64,000 bases of DNA from an uncultured archaeon (GTDB taxonomy: Archaea; Thermoproteota; Bathyarchaeia; 40CM-2-53-6; CALIRQ01). The stretch is taken from assembly GCA_938042195.1 (NCBI GenBank), contig CALIRQ010000019.1, forward strand, positions 1 through 64,000, written 5' to 3'. Position 1 is the first letter of the stretch. Every line of letters begins with the position of its first letter. The position numbers and the translations under genes were made by a program. Positions 1 through 7,859 of this stretch are shown here, piece after piece. The notes beneath the pieces were generated by a model that had not been told where the DNA came from, did no database searches, and saw only the letters and a list, made by a program, of their open reading frames with translations.

Positions 1-38
1 TCGATGGATGCGAATCGGCCCTCGAAGGGCTCGAGCGA

Positions 39-527
39 TCAGATCGCCCCTATGAGCCTCAAGAGGATCGGGATCACTGTCGCGCCCCATACGATCAGGA
101 TCGTACCTATAGTCCATCTGAAGTTGCTCGATGCCTCCGCCCTCAATTGGCCCATCTCGGATCTCAATTGGCCTAGCTCGGATCTCATCTCGGCCCTCAA
201 TTGGCCTATCTCGGATCTAAGCTGGCCCATCTCGGATCTGAGCGCATGGATCTCCCCCATCACCTCGGCCCTGAGCTGCCCTATCTCGCCTCTAAGCTCG
301 GATCTGATGCCACCGATCTCGCTCATCACCTCGGCCCTGAGGCGTTCCATGTCGGCCCTCAATTCGGCCCTGAGCTCGGCCAAATCCCTCTTCGTCGCAA
401 CATCGGCCATGATCGCGTTTATAATCGCCAGCCTAACGTCTGGGTCCGTGGCCAATAGCTCGGCTATCCTTTTCCTGGCCTTAGGATCCCTTTCGAGCTC
501 CTTTGCAAGCCCCTCTGACAACGACAT
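39..527 (-). CDS. coiled-coil protein with C-terminal membrane anchor
   Basis: A 162-residue protein of unknown function. Residues about 1-50 are charged and helical. About 50-135 form a long coiled coil built from repeated GQLRSEM/GQLRAEV-type heptads, with near-identical DNA repeats (ctcggatct and relatives). The last 30 residues (WTIGTILIVWGATVIPILLRLI) form a single transmembrane helix. Similar small coiled-coil/TM proteins (DUF1640-like) occur in many archaea and bacteria; a scaffold or tether role is only inference. The ATG at 527 lies about 35 nt downstream of a TATA box. Confidence 0.6.
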   Translation of the reverse strand: MSLSEGLAKELERDPKARKRIAELLATDPDVRLAIINAIMADVATKRDLAELRAELRADMERLRAEVMSEIGGIRSELRGEIGQLRAEVMGEIHALRSEMGQLRSEIGQLRAEMRSELGQLRSEMGQLRAEASSNFRWTIGTILIVWGATVIPILLRLIGAI

Positions 528-558
528 CGGGGGTTCCGGCGGATTGTGGCCTCCGCAG

Positions 559-569
559 CCTATAAAAGG
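559..569 (-). promoter_or_regulatory. TATA box of the coiled-coil/TM gene
   Basis: CCTTTTATAGG on the minus strand, centred about 37 nt before the ATG at 527, which predicts a leader of about 10 nt. Confidence 0.45.
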
Positions 570-733
570 GCTTCGATGCCGGTAAAGGGCCGGCCGCCGA
601 GGGTGATGCGCAAGGGGCTACCGCGCGGCCTGGGGGCCTCGGGAATTGCGCAAAACCCGCTTAAATGGCATAAATCCGGCCATCGGGAACCTTTAATACG
701 ATTCAAGGGGATCGATGGGCGAAAGGGATCCCG

Positions 734-1363
734 GTGAAGGGCTTGGATCCCCTATCGTTCCAACCGATGATCGCCATATGCGGCCTATTATCGGAGGGGC
801 TCTCATCGATCTTCAAGCGAAGGGATAAGGAGGATCGCATCCGGCTCGAGGGCCCGGCGAAGGGGCCATCCGGCCCGGCCCCCACCCTGGATGAATTGAA
901 GCGGGAATTGGCCCTGCCGATGCTCAGGAGGCAGATAGCCTCCTTCGCGGTCGATGCCCTTCGGGATGCCGTTGCCAAGGGGATGGGGGGCCCGGAGCTG
1001 AGGGATCTCCTTAAGCGTTACGAGGAGGAGCTTAGGGCCTTGGACGAGGCCATATACCCGAAGGAGGTGGAGCTCAAGATCCTGGAGCTGGAGGAGGCGA
1101 AGGGGAGGCTGAGGGAGTTCCTGGAGGCGAGGATCGCGGAGATAGATTCCAAGATAGCGGAGCTGAGGAGGTCCTTGGAGCTCGGGACCAAGGCCGAGCT
1201 GGATTTCGAGGCCCCGAGGCCGGAGGATTACGAGGGCAAGGTGAGGGCCCTGATCAAGGACCTCGATAGGAGGGGCGGGGAGCTCGAGAAGGAGCTCGAG
1301 GCCATAAATAAGGAGGTCCTCTCGGCCCTGGAGCGGCTGGAGAGGCTGGGGGCGGAGGGTTGA
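734..1363 (+). CDS. hypothetical helical/coiled-coil protein
   Basis: A 209-residue protein that I do not recognise. After about 45 residues it is almost entirely charged helix, with two coiled-coil stretches (about residues 75-160 and 170-205) rich in E, K, R and L. No signal peptide or membrane segment is visible. The start is taken as GTG 734, about 38 nt after a TATA-like CTTTAATA near 692; ATG 767 is an alternative. Its stop overlaps the rpiA start (TTGA), so it is probably cotranscribed with rpiA. No function can be assigned. Confidence 0.55.
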   Translation: MKGLDPLSFQPMIAICGLLSEGLSSIFKRRDKEDRIRLEGPAKGPSGPAPTLDELKRELALPMLRRQIASFAVDALRDAVAKGMGGPELRDLLKRYEEELRALDEAIYPKEVELKILELEEAKGRLREFLEARIAEIDSKIAELRRSLELGTKAELDFEAPRPEDYEGKVRALIKDLDRRGGELEKELEAINKEVLSALERLERLGAEG

Positions 1364-2058
1364 GGGCGGATCGGCTCGAGGCCGCCAAGAGGGCGGCCGC
1401 GGAGAGGGCCTCGGCCTTGGTCCGGAGCGGCCAAGTCGTCGGCCTCGGCAGCGGCAGCACGATGGCGCTGGTCGTTGAGGCGTTGGCCAAGAGGGCCGAG
1501 GGGGAGGGGCTAAGGGCCGAATTCGTGCCGTCCTCGTATCAAATCCAGCTCTTGGCCATCGAGAAGGGGCTGAGGATCGTGGACTTCATGGGGGTCGATG
1601 GGATCGATTTGGCCATAGATGGCGCGGATCAGGTGGATCGGGAGCTGAACCTCGTGAAGGGGGGAGGCGGGGCCCTAACGAGGGAGAAGATAATAGATGC
1701 CTTCGCCTCGGAGCTCGTCGTAGTCGTCGATGAGGGCAAGCTCTCCGATCGGCTGGGGATCGGCCAACCGATACCGATCGAGGTCCTCCCCTTCGCCCTG
1801 CCGTTGGCCATCAGGGAGGTCAAGAGGATCGGGGGTAAGCCGAGCCTGAGGTTTGGGACCGGAAAGGTCGGGCCCGTGGTCACCGATAATGGGGGCTTGA
1901 TCCTCGATGCCGACTTCGGCCCGATAGCCGACCCCAAGCGCCTCGAGGCCGAGCTGAAATCCATACCGGGCGTTGTGGAAACCGGGATATTCGCCGGCAT
2001 GGCCCGAAGGGTCTACGTCGGAAGGGCCGATGGCACCGTGGAGGTCTTGGAGAGATGA
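1360..2058 (+). CDS. rpiA: ribose-5-phosphate isomerase A
   Basis: Interconverts ribose 5-phosphate and ribulose 5-phosphate in the cytoplasm, supplying ribose for nucleotides and PRPP. The 232-residue length is typical of RpiA. Visible family motifs are VGLGSGSTM (substrate phosphate loop) near residue 28, IDGADQVD (catalytic Asp) near residue 87, LVKGGGGALTREK near 98-110 and VVVDEGKLS near 120. The TTG start overlaps the preceding stop. The gene ends 2 nt from the 3' end of the convergent tRNA-Met gene. Confidence 0.95.
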   Translation: MRADRLEAAKRAAAERASALVRSGQVVGLGSGSTMALVVEALAKRAEGEGLRAEFVPSSYQIQLLAIEKGLRIVDFMGVDGIDLAIDGADQVDRELNLVKGGGGALTREKIIDAFASELVVVVDEGKLSDRLGIGQPIPIEVLPFALPLAIREVKRIGGKPSLRFGTGKVGPVVTDNGGLILDADFGPIADPKRLEAELKSIPGVVETGIFAGMARRVYVGRADGTVEVLER

Positions 2059-2060
2059 GG

Positions 2061-2191
2061 TGCCGAGGGCGGGATTCCCGGCTTTTTGGCTGTCGAACCC
2101 GCGACCTCTGGATCGCCCAGAGGGGCTCAATCCCTTATGAGTCCAGCGCTTTGGCCCTTTCGGGCTCTGACCGCAGCTGAGCCACCTCGGC
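2061..2191 (-). tRNA. elongator tRNA-Met(CAT) with three introns
   Basis: The 131-nt precursor folds to a canonical 76-nt tRNA once three inserts are removed. Acceptor GCCGAGG/CCTCGGC with discriminator A; D stem GCTC/GAGC; anticodon stem CTGGA/TCCAG with loop CTCATAA (anticodon 2137-2139); T stem GCGGG/CCCGC with loop TTCGACT. Introns: 16 nt at 2151-2166 (position 22/23; helix GGTC/GGCC, bulges AGA and AAA), 22 nt at 2114-2135 (canonical 37/38; helix CTCA/TGGG, bulges TAA and CGA), 17 nt at 2075-2091 (59/60 in the T loop; helix TTCG/CGGG, bulges ACA and AAT). All fit the bulge-helix-bulge motif of the archaeal splicing endonuclease. CCA is not encoded. The elongator type is judged from resemblance to archaeal elongator tRNA-Met; CAT could also be a tRNA-Ile2, but the GCTCAGCTG D arm and AGGTC variable loop fit Met. 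Confidence 0.93.
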
Positions 2192-2262
2192 ATGTTGCCT
2201 CAGCGATGAAGCGGTAAAAAAGTTTAATGGAGAGCGGCGGGCTCCGCGCCCGGGCCATTGGC

Positions 2263-2271
2263 TTTTTAAAT
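2263..2271 (+). promoter_or_regulatory. TATA box of pgk
   Basis: TTTTTAAAT predicts a transcription start near 2294, upstream of the TTG codons at 2308 and 2320 but downstream of the longer reading frame's start at 2227. This argues for the shorter PGK. Confidence 0.5.
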
Positions 2272-2319
2272 GGATGGCCGAAATCCCAAGGGCGGTGGCG
2301 ATGCCCTTTGGGGCGATAT

Positions 2320-3531
2320 TTGAGGATCGAGGACCTCGACCTGGGGGATAAGGCCGTTTTCCTCAGGGTCGATATAAATTCGCCGATCGATCCCAAGACC
2401 GGCCGCCTCCTCGACGATACCAGGATCAAAGCGATCAAGGGGACTTTGGAAGCCCTCTCGGGATCGAGGGTCGTCATCGGGGCTCATCAGGGCAGGCCCG
2501 GCGACGAGGATTTCACATCCCTTAGGGCCCACGCGGAGCTGATGGAGGATACCATCGGGAGGCGCGTCGAGTTCGTCGAGGATATATTCGGCCCCTTGGC
2601 CAGGAGGGCCATAGGGGAGTTGAAGGCGGGCGATATACTCCTCTTGGAGAACCTGAGGTTCGCCTCCGAGGAGGTCCTGGATGCCCCGCCCGAGGTTCTC
2701 GCCAAGACCCACTTGGTCAGGAACCTGGCCCCGCTCCTCGACGCCTACGTCAACGATGCCTTCGCGACGGCCCATAGGGCCAGCGCCTCCATGGTGGGCT
2801 TCCCGGAGGTGTTGCCCTCGGCGGCCGGGAAGCTGATGGAGAGGGAGTTGGGGGCCTTGGAGGCGATAACCGAATCCCCGAGGAGGCCCTGCGTCTTCCT
2901 CATCGGCGGGGCCAAGGTGGAGGACAAGGTCCCGGTCGTGAGGAGCGCGCTCGAGCGCGGATATGCGGATAAGGTCCTGGTGGGGGGAATTGTCGCGAAG
3001 GTCTTCTTAAGGGCGGCGGGCTTCGCGCTCGGAAATGGGGATGAGGCGGCCCTTTCCAAGAGGGCGGCCCTCGTGGAGATGGCGAAGGGGCTCGTTGGGA
3101 AATGGGGGGATAGGATCGCGATGCCGAGGGATGTCGCCGTGAAGCGCGATGGGGGAAGGGCCGAGGTGCCGATCGAAAGGATGCGCGAGTTCGATTCCTC
3201 GATGGACCTGGGGATGGCGACGATCGAGGAGTATCGCTCCATCATAAGCGGGGCCGGGACGATCGTGGCGAACGGCCCGATGGGGGTCTTCGAGGAGGAG
3301 GGCTTCGCGCTGGGCACCAAGGCCGTATTGGAGGCGATCGCCAACTCCAAGGCCTTCAAGGTGATCGGCGGTGGCCACTTGGCCGCCCTGGCCCAAGAGC
3401 TGGGGATATCGGATAAATTCTCCCACGTGAGCACCGGCGGCGGGGCGCTGCTCAAGCTCCTCTCGGGCGGATCCCTCCCGGCCCTCGAGGCCCTTGAGAG
3501 GGCGGCCGAGAGGTTTCGGCCCAAGGCCTAG
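2320..3531 (+). CDS. pgk: phosphoglycerate kinase
   Basis: Transfers phosphate between 1,3-bisphosphoglycerate and ADP in glycolysis/gluconeogenesis. With a TTG start at 2320 the protein is 403 residues, the usual family length. It shows the N-terminal substrate motif FLRVDINSP, ENLRF near residue 110, the nucleotide-side GGAKVEDK near residue 205, and the C-terminal GPMGVFEEEGFALGTK and GGGHLAAL regions. The frame is open back to 2227, but that part precedes the predicted transcription start and has no family similarity. TTG 2308 is the other possible start. Confidence 0.93.
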   Translation: MRIEDLDLGDKAVFLRVDINSPIDPKTGRLLDDTRIKAIKGTLEALSGSRVVIGAHQGRPGDEDFTSLRAHAELMEDTIGRRVEFVEDIFGPLARRAIGELKAGDILLLENLRFASEEVLDAPPEVLAKTHLVRNLAPLLDAYVNDAFATAHRASASMVGFPEVLPSAAGKLMERELGALEAITESPRRPCVFLIGGAKVEDKVPVVRSALERGYADKVLVGGIVAKVFLRAAGFALGNGDEAALSKRAALVEMAKGLVGKWGDRIAMPRDVAVKRDGGRAEVPIERMREFDSSMDLGMATIEEYRSIISGAGTIVANGPMGVFEEEGFALGTKAVLEAIANSKAFKVIGGGHLAALAQELGISDKFSHVSTGGGALLKLLSGGSLPALEALERAAERFRPKA

Positions 3532-3559
3532 CGGATCGATGCCCAGCGCCCCCGATGCC

Positions 3560-3566
3560 TATTTAA
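3560..3566 (+). promoter_or_regulatory. TATA box, beta-hydroxyacid dehydrogenase
   Basis: TATTTAA centred 28 nt before ATG 3591, the spacing expected for a leaderless transcript. Confidence 0.5.
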
Positions 3567-3590
3567 CCGCCGGCGATCCATGATCGGCGG

Positions 3591-4547
3591 ATGCGATGGC
3601 ATCGGATGGTGATGGGTGGTTTGAGCCCGGAGGCCATTTCCCCGGATAGGACCAAGGTGGGTTGGATAGGGACCGGGGTGATGGGCAAGCCGATGTGCGG
3701 CCACATCCTAAGGGCCGGTTATCGGGTCATCGTCCATAACAGGACCAAGGCGAAGGCGGAGGAGTTGATCGCGAGGGGCGCCAAATGGGCCGGGAGCCCA
3801 AGGGAGGTGGCCGAGGAGGCCGATGTGATCTTCACGATGGTGGGCTATCCCGAGGACGTTAGGGAGGTATATTTGGGCCCTAACGGCATCTTGGCCGGGG
3901 CCAAGGAGGGCTCGATAATGATCGATATGAGCACCAGCCAACCCTCCTTGGCCGCCGAGATATACTCCAAGGCGAGGGCCATCGGCGCCCACGCCCTGGA
4001 TGCGCCGGTATCGGGCGGCGATATCGGGGCCAAGGAGGCGACCCTTTCCATAATGATCGGGGGGGATAGGGATATCGCGGAGCGCGTCAAGCCCCTTTTC
4101 CAGCTCATGGGGAAGAGCATCAGATATATGGGGCCCGCCGGGTCGGGCCAAAGCACCAAGCTTTGCAATCAAATCCTAATCGCTTCCACGATGATAGGCG
4201 TTGTGGAATGCCTCCTCTACGCCCATAAATCCGGCTTGGACTTGATGGATGTGATAGCGGCCGTTGGGAGCGGCGCGGCCGGGTGCTGGTCGATAAACAA
4301 TCTCGGGCCGAGGATCGTGAGGAGGGATTTCGATCCGGGGTTCATGGTCGAGCATTTCGTCAAGGACATGGGCATAGCCCTGGAGGAGGCGAGGAGGATG
4401 AACTTGGCCCTGCCCGGGCTCGCGATGGCGCATCAATTCTACGTAGCCCTCAAGGCCAAGGGCAAGGGAAGGCTGGGGACGCAGGCGCTCGCGCTGGTCC
4501 TGGAGGAGTTGAACAACGCCAGGATCGAGGGGGGCCCTAATCGCTAG
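3591..4547 (+). CDS. NAD(P)-dependent beta-hydroxyacid dehydrogenase (3-hydroxyisobutyrate dehydrogenase family)
   Basis: A 318-residue oxidoreductase of the 3-hydroxyisobutyrate / tartronate semialdehyde / glyoxylate reductase family. After about 20 extra N-terminal residues comes the Rossmann motif GWIGTGVMGKPM, then the substrate-binding signature DAPVSGGDIGA near residue 138 and the catalytic-lysine region GSGQSTKLCNQ near residue 185. The C-terminal all-helical domain is complete. The specific substrate cannot be read from sequence. The ATG sits 28 nt after a TATA box. The last 11 nt overlap the 3' end of the convergent PIN-ATPase gene. Confidence 0.85.
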   Translation: MRWHRMVMGGLSPEAISPDRTKVGWIGTGVMGKPMCGHILRAGYRVIVHNRTKAKAEELIARGAKWAGSPREVAEEADVIFTMVGYPEDVREVYLGPNGILAGAKEGSIMIDMSTSQPSLAAEIYSKARAIGAHALDAPVSGGDIGAKEATLSIMIGGDRDIAERVKPLFQLMGKSIRYMGPAGSGQSTKLCNQILIASTMIGVVECLLYAHKSGLDLMDVIAAVGSGAAGCWSINNLGPRIVRRDFDPGFMVEHFVKDMGIALEEARRMNLALPGLAMAHQFYVALKAKGKGRLGTQALALVLEELNNARIEGGPNR

Positions 4548-6063
4548 CGACCTCGAGCTGCAGGTTTAGCCTCTTGCACAGCTTCAGGATCCTGTTCTGG
4601 CATTTCTTAAGATAGGCCCTCTTGTATTCGGATGGTATGAAGAGCCTCACCGCCTCCTCGTCGATGTCCACATCGTACTCCGGAACGTGCCTCGATAGGA
4701 TCTTGGCTATCAGGGCCCTGTTCCGATCGCCCCCCTCGCCCGCCGGCCTCTTGATCGGGACTACGAAGGTCCTCTCGCCGAATACGTAGAGCTCGTACTC
4801 CACCTCCCCCGTCATGAAGTTCTTCACGAGGACCGTAGGCCTCGCGAGGTCCCCCCTCCTCAGCCCGGCCGGCACCTTCACCGTCATCTCCAAGGTGTGG
4901 ATCTTGGAAACGATCCCCCCATCCATGAAGATCACCGTATCCACTATCGATGGCAGGACGCCCACGTCGACCTTATTCGCCACCCTTTGGATGGCGTCTA
5001 TCGGGTTCGTCGCGTGGATGACGCCCACCATGCCTATCCCGGCGAACCTCAAGTCGATGAATACCTTGAAATCCTCCTCGTCCCGCATCTCGTCGAATAT
5101 TGTATAATCGGGCCTGCTGAGGAGGAGGACGTCGTGGAGCTCCCCCTCCCTCGAGGCGCTTTTGGAATATTGCGTTATATCCGGCGGGAGCTGGAGGTCC
5201 CTGGGGCTCTCTATGGTCTTCACGACCTTGTTCAAGGACCTATAATGCTCCGCCAGGGCTTGGGCGAAGGTGCTCTTCCCCATCCCCGGCGGGCCCGCTA
5301 TCATTATCCCCTCCGCCCCGCCCTCGAGGCGCTCGACCAGCCTCGGGGGGAGGTTGTAATCCTTCAGCCTCCTCCTCAATATCGGCCTGACGACTGTTAT
5401 CTCGAGGCCATCGGAGAACGGGGGCCTGGTTATGACTATCCTATAGTCCCTGAGCTGCATTATGGTGGCGCCGGGCTTGCTGACCTCTATGAAAGCCTCC
5501 TCGCCCAAGGAGGCGTAAACGTCCTGGGTTATCTGCGATACGATCATCTCCAGGTCCTCCCTCGAAAGCGGATCGCTCCCGAGGTTTTCGAAGAACCATT
5601 TCGATGGCGCCCCCCTCTTCACCCTCGGGGGGACGCCCTCCTTCAGGTGGAGGCTCATGACGTCGCCGGAGAATACCTCCCCGAGCTTCAGGATGCGCTC
5701 CGGCGATTCGTAAACAACCTTCGCCCCCAATGCCTCCGCCAACCTAGCCATTATGGGATCGCAGGTCACTATGGAGGCGTTTAGGGCGAGGGCCATCTCG
5801 CTCAGGGCCCGCCTCATGCCGTTGCCCGCTTGGGCCCCATCGCCCACGTACTCCAGCCCAACGCCCGCCTCGGCGCAAGCGATCCTGAGCTCGTTCAGGC
5901 CCGAGATCCCGGATAGATCCCCCGAATCGCCCTTCGCCTCCAAGCTCGATAGGATGCCCCTGTGGATCAATATCTTGCCCCCTATCTTCCCCTGCCTCAG
6001 CATCCGGGGTACCGCTTTGATCCTTATGGCCGATTCGTCCGGGATATATGCCATAGGAGACAT
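4537..6063 (-). CDS. PIN domain - PilT/VirB11-like ATPase - KH-like protein
   Basis: A 508-residue protein of the archaeal family (COG1855 type) that joins an N-terminal PIN-like nuclease fold (YIPDESAI, later VTCDPIMARLAEALG) to a secretion-type ATPase with Walker A GPPGMGKST near residue 255, an acidic Walker B/aspartate box FDEMRDEED near 317, and a conserved GVIHAT near 336. The C-terminal region ends in a KH-like basic segment. It is widely conserved in archaea; its cellular role is not settled, with RNA-related functions suspected. ATG 6054 (MAYIPDES) is an equally likely start. A TATA-like GGTTTATAAGGG lies at about 6113-6124. Confidence 0.82.
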   Translation of the reverse strand: MSPMAYIPDESAIRIKAVPRMLRQGKIGGKILIHRGILSSLEAKGDSGDLSGISGLNELRIACAEAGVGLEYVGDGAQAGNGMRRALSEMALALNASIVTCDPIMARLAEALGAKVVYESPERILKLGEVFSGDVMSLHLKEGVPPRVKRGAPSKWFFENLGSDPLSREDLEMIVSQITQDVYASLGEEAFIEVSKPGATIMQLRDYRIVITRPPFSDGLEITVVRPILRRRLKDYNLPPRLVERLEGGAEGIMIAGPPGMGKSTFAQALAEHYRSLNKVVKTIESPRDLQLPPDITQYSKSASREGELHDVLLLSRPDYTIFDEMRDEEDFKVFIDLRFAGIGMVGVIHATNPIDAIQRVANKVDVGVLPSIVDTVIFMDGGIVSKIHTLEMTVKVPAGLRRGDLARPTVLVKNFMTGEVEYELYVFGERTFVVPIKRPAGEGGDRNRALIAKILSRHVPEYDVDIDEEAVRLFIPSEYKRAYLKKCQNRILKLCKRLNLQLEVASD

Positions 6064-6209
6064 CCTTTCTGGCTTGCCCGAATCATTGGGCTTGGAGAGC
6101 GAGCTCGGAACTCCCTTATAAACCGCTCCCCTCGCCCCTCGGCCGCCGGGGATTGGAAACCTTTAAGAGGATCCCCATGGATCCCCTTTCAAGAGTTGTT
6201 GGGGATTGG

Positions 6210-7856
6210 GTGAACGTAAAATCGGTTGATGGAGAGGGGGCCCCCGGATGGGGGCTCCGGAAGTCGGAGCGGTTGATAATATACGATACGACGCTCCGGG
6301 ATGGAAACCAAGCTTTCGCCGTTAATTTCTCCGTGGAGGATAAGCTGAAGATAGCCAGGAAGCTCGACGAATTGGGAGTCGATTACATAGAGGGGGGATG
6401 GCCGAACCCAACGAACCCGAGCGAGCTGGAGTTCTTCAAAAGGGTCAAGCGCGAGGGGCTGAGCGCCAAGGTGGCAGCGTTCGGCATGACGAGAAAGCCC
6501 GGGTCCAAGCCCGAGGGGGATCCGAACCTGAACTCCCTCCTCGAGGCCGAGCCGGATTGCGTCACCATCTTCGGGAAGACTTGGAGGCTCCACGTCGAGA
6601 GGGTCTTGGAAACGACGGCCGAGGAGAACTTGGCCATGATAGCCAGCTCGATTGAGTACATAAAGGCGCACGGCTACGAGGTCATCTACGATGCGGAGCA
6701 CTTCTTCGATGGCTATAAGGACGATCCATATTATGCCATGGAAACGCTGAGGGCCGCCTCCGAGGGCGGGGCGGATCAAATAGTCCTTTGCGATACGAGG
6801 GGGGCGTCCCTGCCGATGGAGGTCTTCAGGGCCACCGAGGGGGTCGCCAAGGAGTTTCGGGATAGCGTGATAGGCATACATGCCCATAACGATAAGGGCT
6901 TGGCTACCGCCAATTCCCTTTTCGCCATTATGGCGGGCGCGAGGCACGTGCAAGGAACCATAAACGGCATAGGAGAGAGGTGCGGCAACGCCGACCTGAT
7001 CGAGGTCCTCGGCAACGCGAAGCTGAGCCTGGGGATGGATTTGGAACTGGACCTCTCGGCCCTCTCCAAGGTATCCAGCTACGTCTACGAGATATCCGGG
7101 CTGAGCCCGAACGATCGCCAGCCCTTCGTTGGAAGATGCGCCTTCGCCCATAAGGGAGGGGTCCACGGCCACGCGGTTTTGAAATGCCCCGAGGCGTACG
7201 AGTTCGTGGATCCGGCCGTCCTCGGCGGGAGCCGGTTCATATTGGTATCCTCCCAAGCCGGGAGGGCCAACCTATTGGCCAAGGCCAAGGAGTTCGGATA
7301 CGACCTCGAGAAGGACGATCCCAGGTTGGCGAAGATCCTCGAGAAGGTCAAGGAGATGGAGGGGGAGGGATATCATTTCGAGAACGCCGATGCCACCCTC
7401 GACCTCGTCTTGGCGAAATGCCTCGGGGCCGATCCGAAGCATTTCGACATAGAGGGTTGGAGGGTCATAGTGAGCGGGGGGAGGGAGGGCGTTTCATCCG
7501 AAAGCACCGTAAAGCTCAGGGTCGATGGGGAGGAGCTCCTGACGGCCTCGGAGGGGAATGGGCCCGTTAACGCCTTCGACCTAGCCCTCAGGAAGGCCTT
7601 GGAATCGAAGTATCGGGAGCTGTCGGGCGTGAGCCTCGCGGGGTATAGGGTCAGGGAGATAGACGTGGAGCAGGGAACCGCCGCGAAGGTCAGGGTCCAT
7701 ATAGAGTTCGAGGCCGATGGCAAGAGGTGGTCCACGGTGGGCGTTTCGACGAATATCCTAGAGGCCAGCAAGGAGGCGCTCGAGGATGGCTACCTCTATT
7801 ACCTATATAGGATTAGGGATAAAAAAGGGATGGGGGAAGGCGTTAGAGCGGTTTAG
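6210..7856 (+). CDS. cimA: (R)-citramalate synthase
   Basis: Condenses acetyl-CoA with pyruvate to citramalate, the first step of the pyruvate route to isoleucine. The catalytic TIM barrel opens with IIYDTTLRDGNQA, and shows the metal-binding HAHND (near residue 225) and GIGERCGNADL (near 255). A C-terminal LeuA-type allosteric domain follows (from about residue 420; STVKLRVDGEE, GNGPVNAFDLALRKAL), where isoleucine feedback is expected. The frame is open from TTG 6153, but a TATA-like CTTTAAGA at about 6160 predicts transcription from about 6190, so GTG 6210 is chosen. Family members of about 520-550 residues have this architecture. Confidence 0.88.
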   Translation: MNVKSVDGEGAPGWGLRKSERLIIYDTTLRDGNQAFAVNFSVEDKLKIARKLDELGVDYIEGGWPNPTNPSELEFFKRVKREGLSAKVAAFGMTRKPGSKPEGDPNLNSLLEAEPDCVTIFGKTWRLHVERVLETTAEENLAMIASSIEYIKAHGYEVIYDAEHFFDGYKDDPYYAMETLRAASEGGADQIVLCDTRGASLPMEVFRATEGVAKEFRDSVIGIHAHNDKGLATANSLFAIMAGARHVQGTINGIGERCGNADLIEVLGNAKLSLGMDLELDLSALSKVSSYVYEISGLSPNDRQPFVGRCAFAHKGGVHGHAVLKCPEAYEFVDPAVLGGSRFILVSSQAGRANLLAKAKEFGYDLEKDDPRLAKILEKVKEMEGEGYHFENADATLDLVLAKCLGADPKHFDIEGWRVIVSGGREGVSSESTVKLRVDGEELLTASEGNGPVNAFDLALRKALESKYRELSGVSLAGYRVREIDVEQGTAAKVRVHIEFEADGKRWSTVGVSTNILEASKEALEDGYLYYLYRIRDKKGMGEGVRAV

Positions 7857-7859
7857 GGA

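Noticed and set aside
120-370. Repeats at the window start as a CRISPR or tandem-repeat locus
   Set aside because: The units are coding heptads of a coiled-coil protein, irregular in spacing and without spacers.
2227-2319. Extended N-terminus of phosphoglycerate kinase
   Set aside because: It lies upstream of the predicted transcript start and has no similarity to the family.
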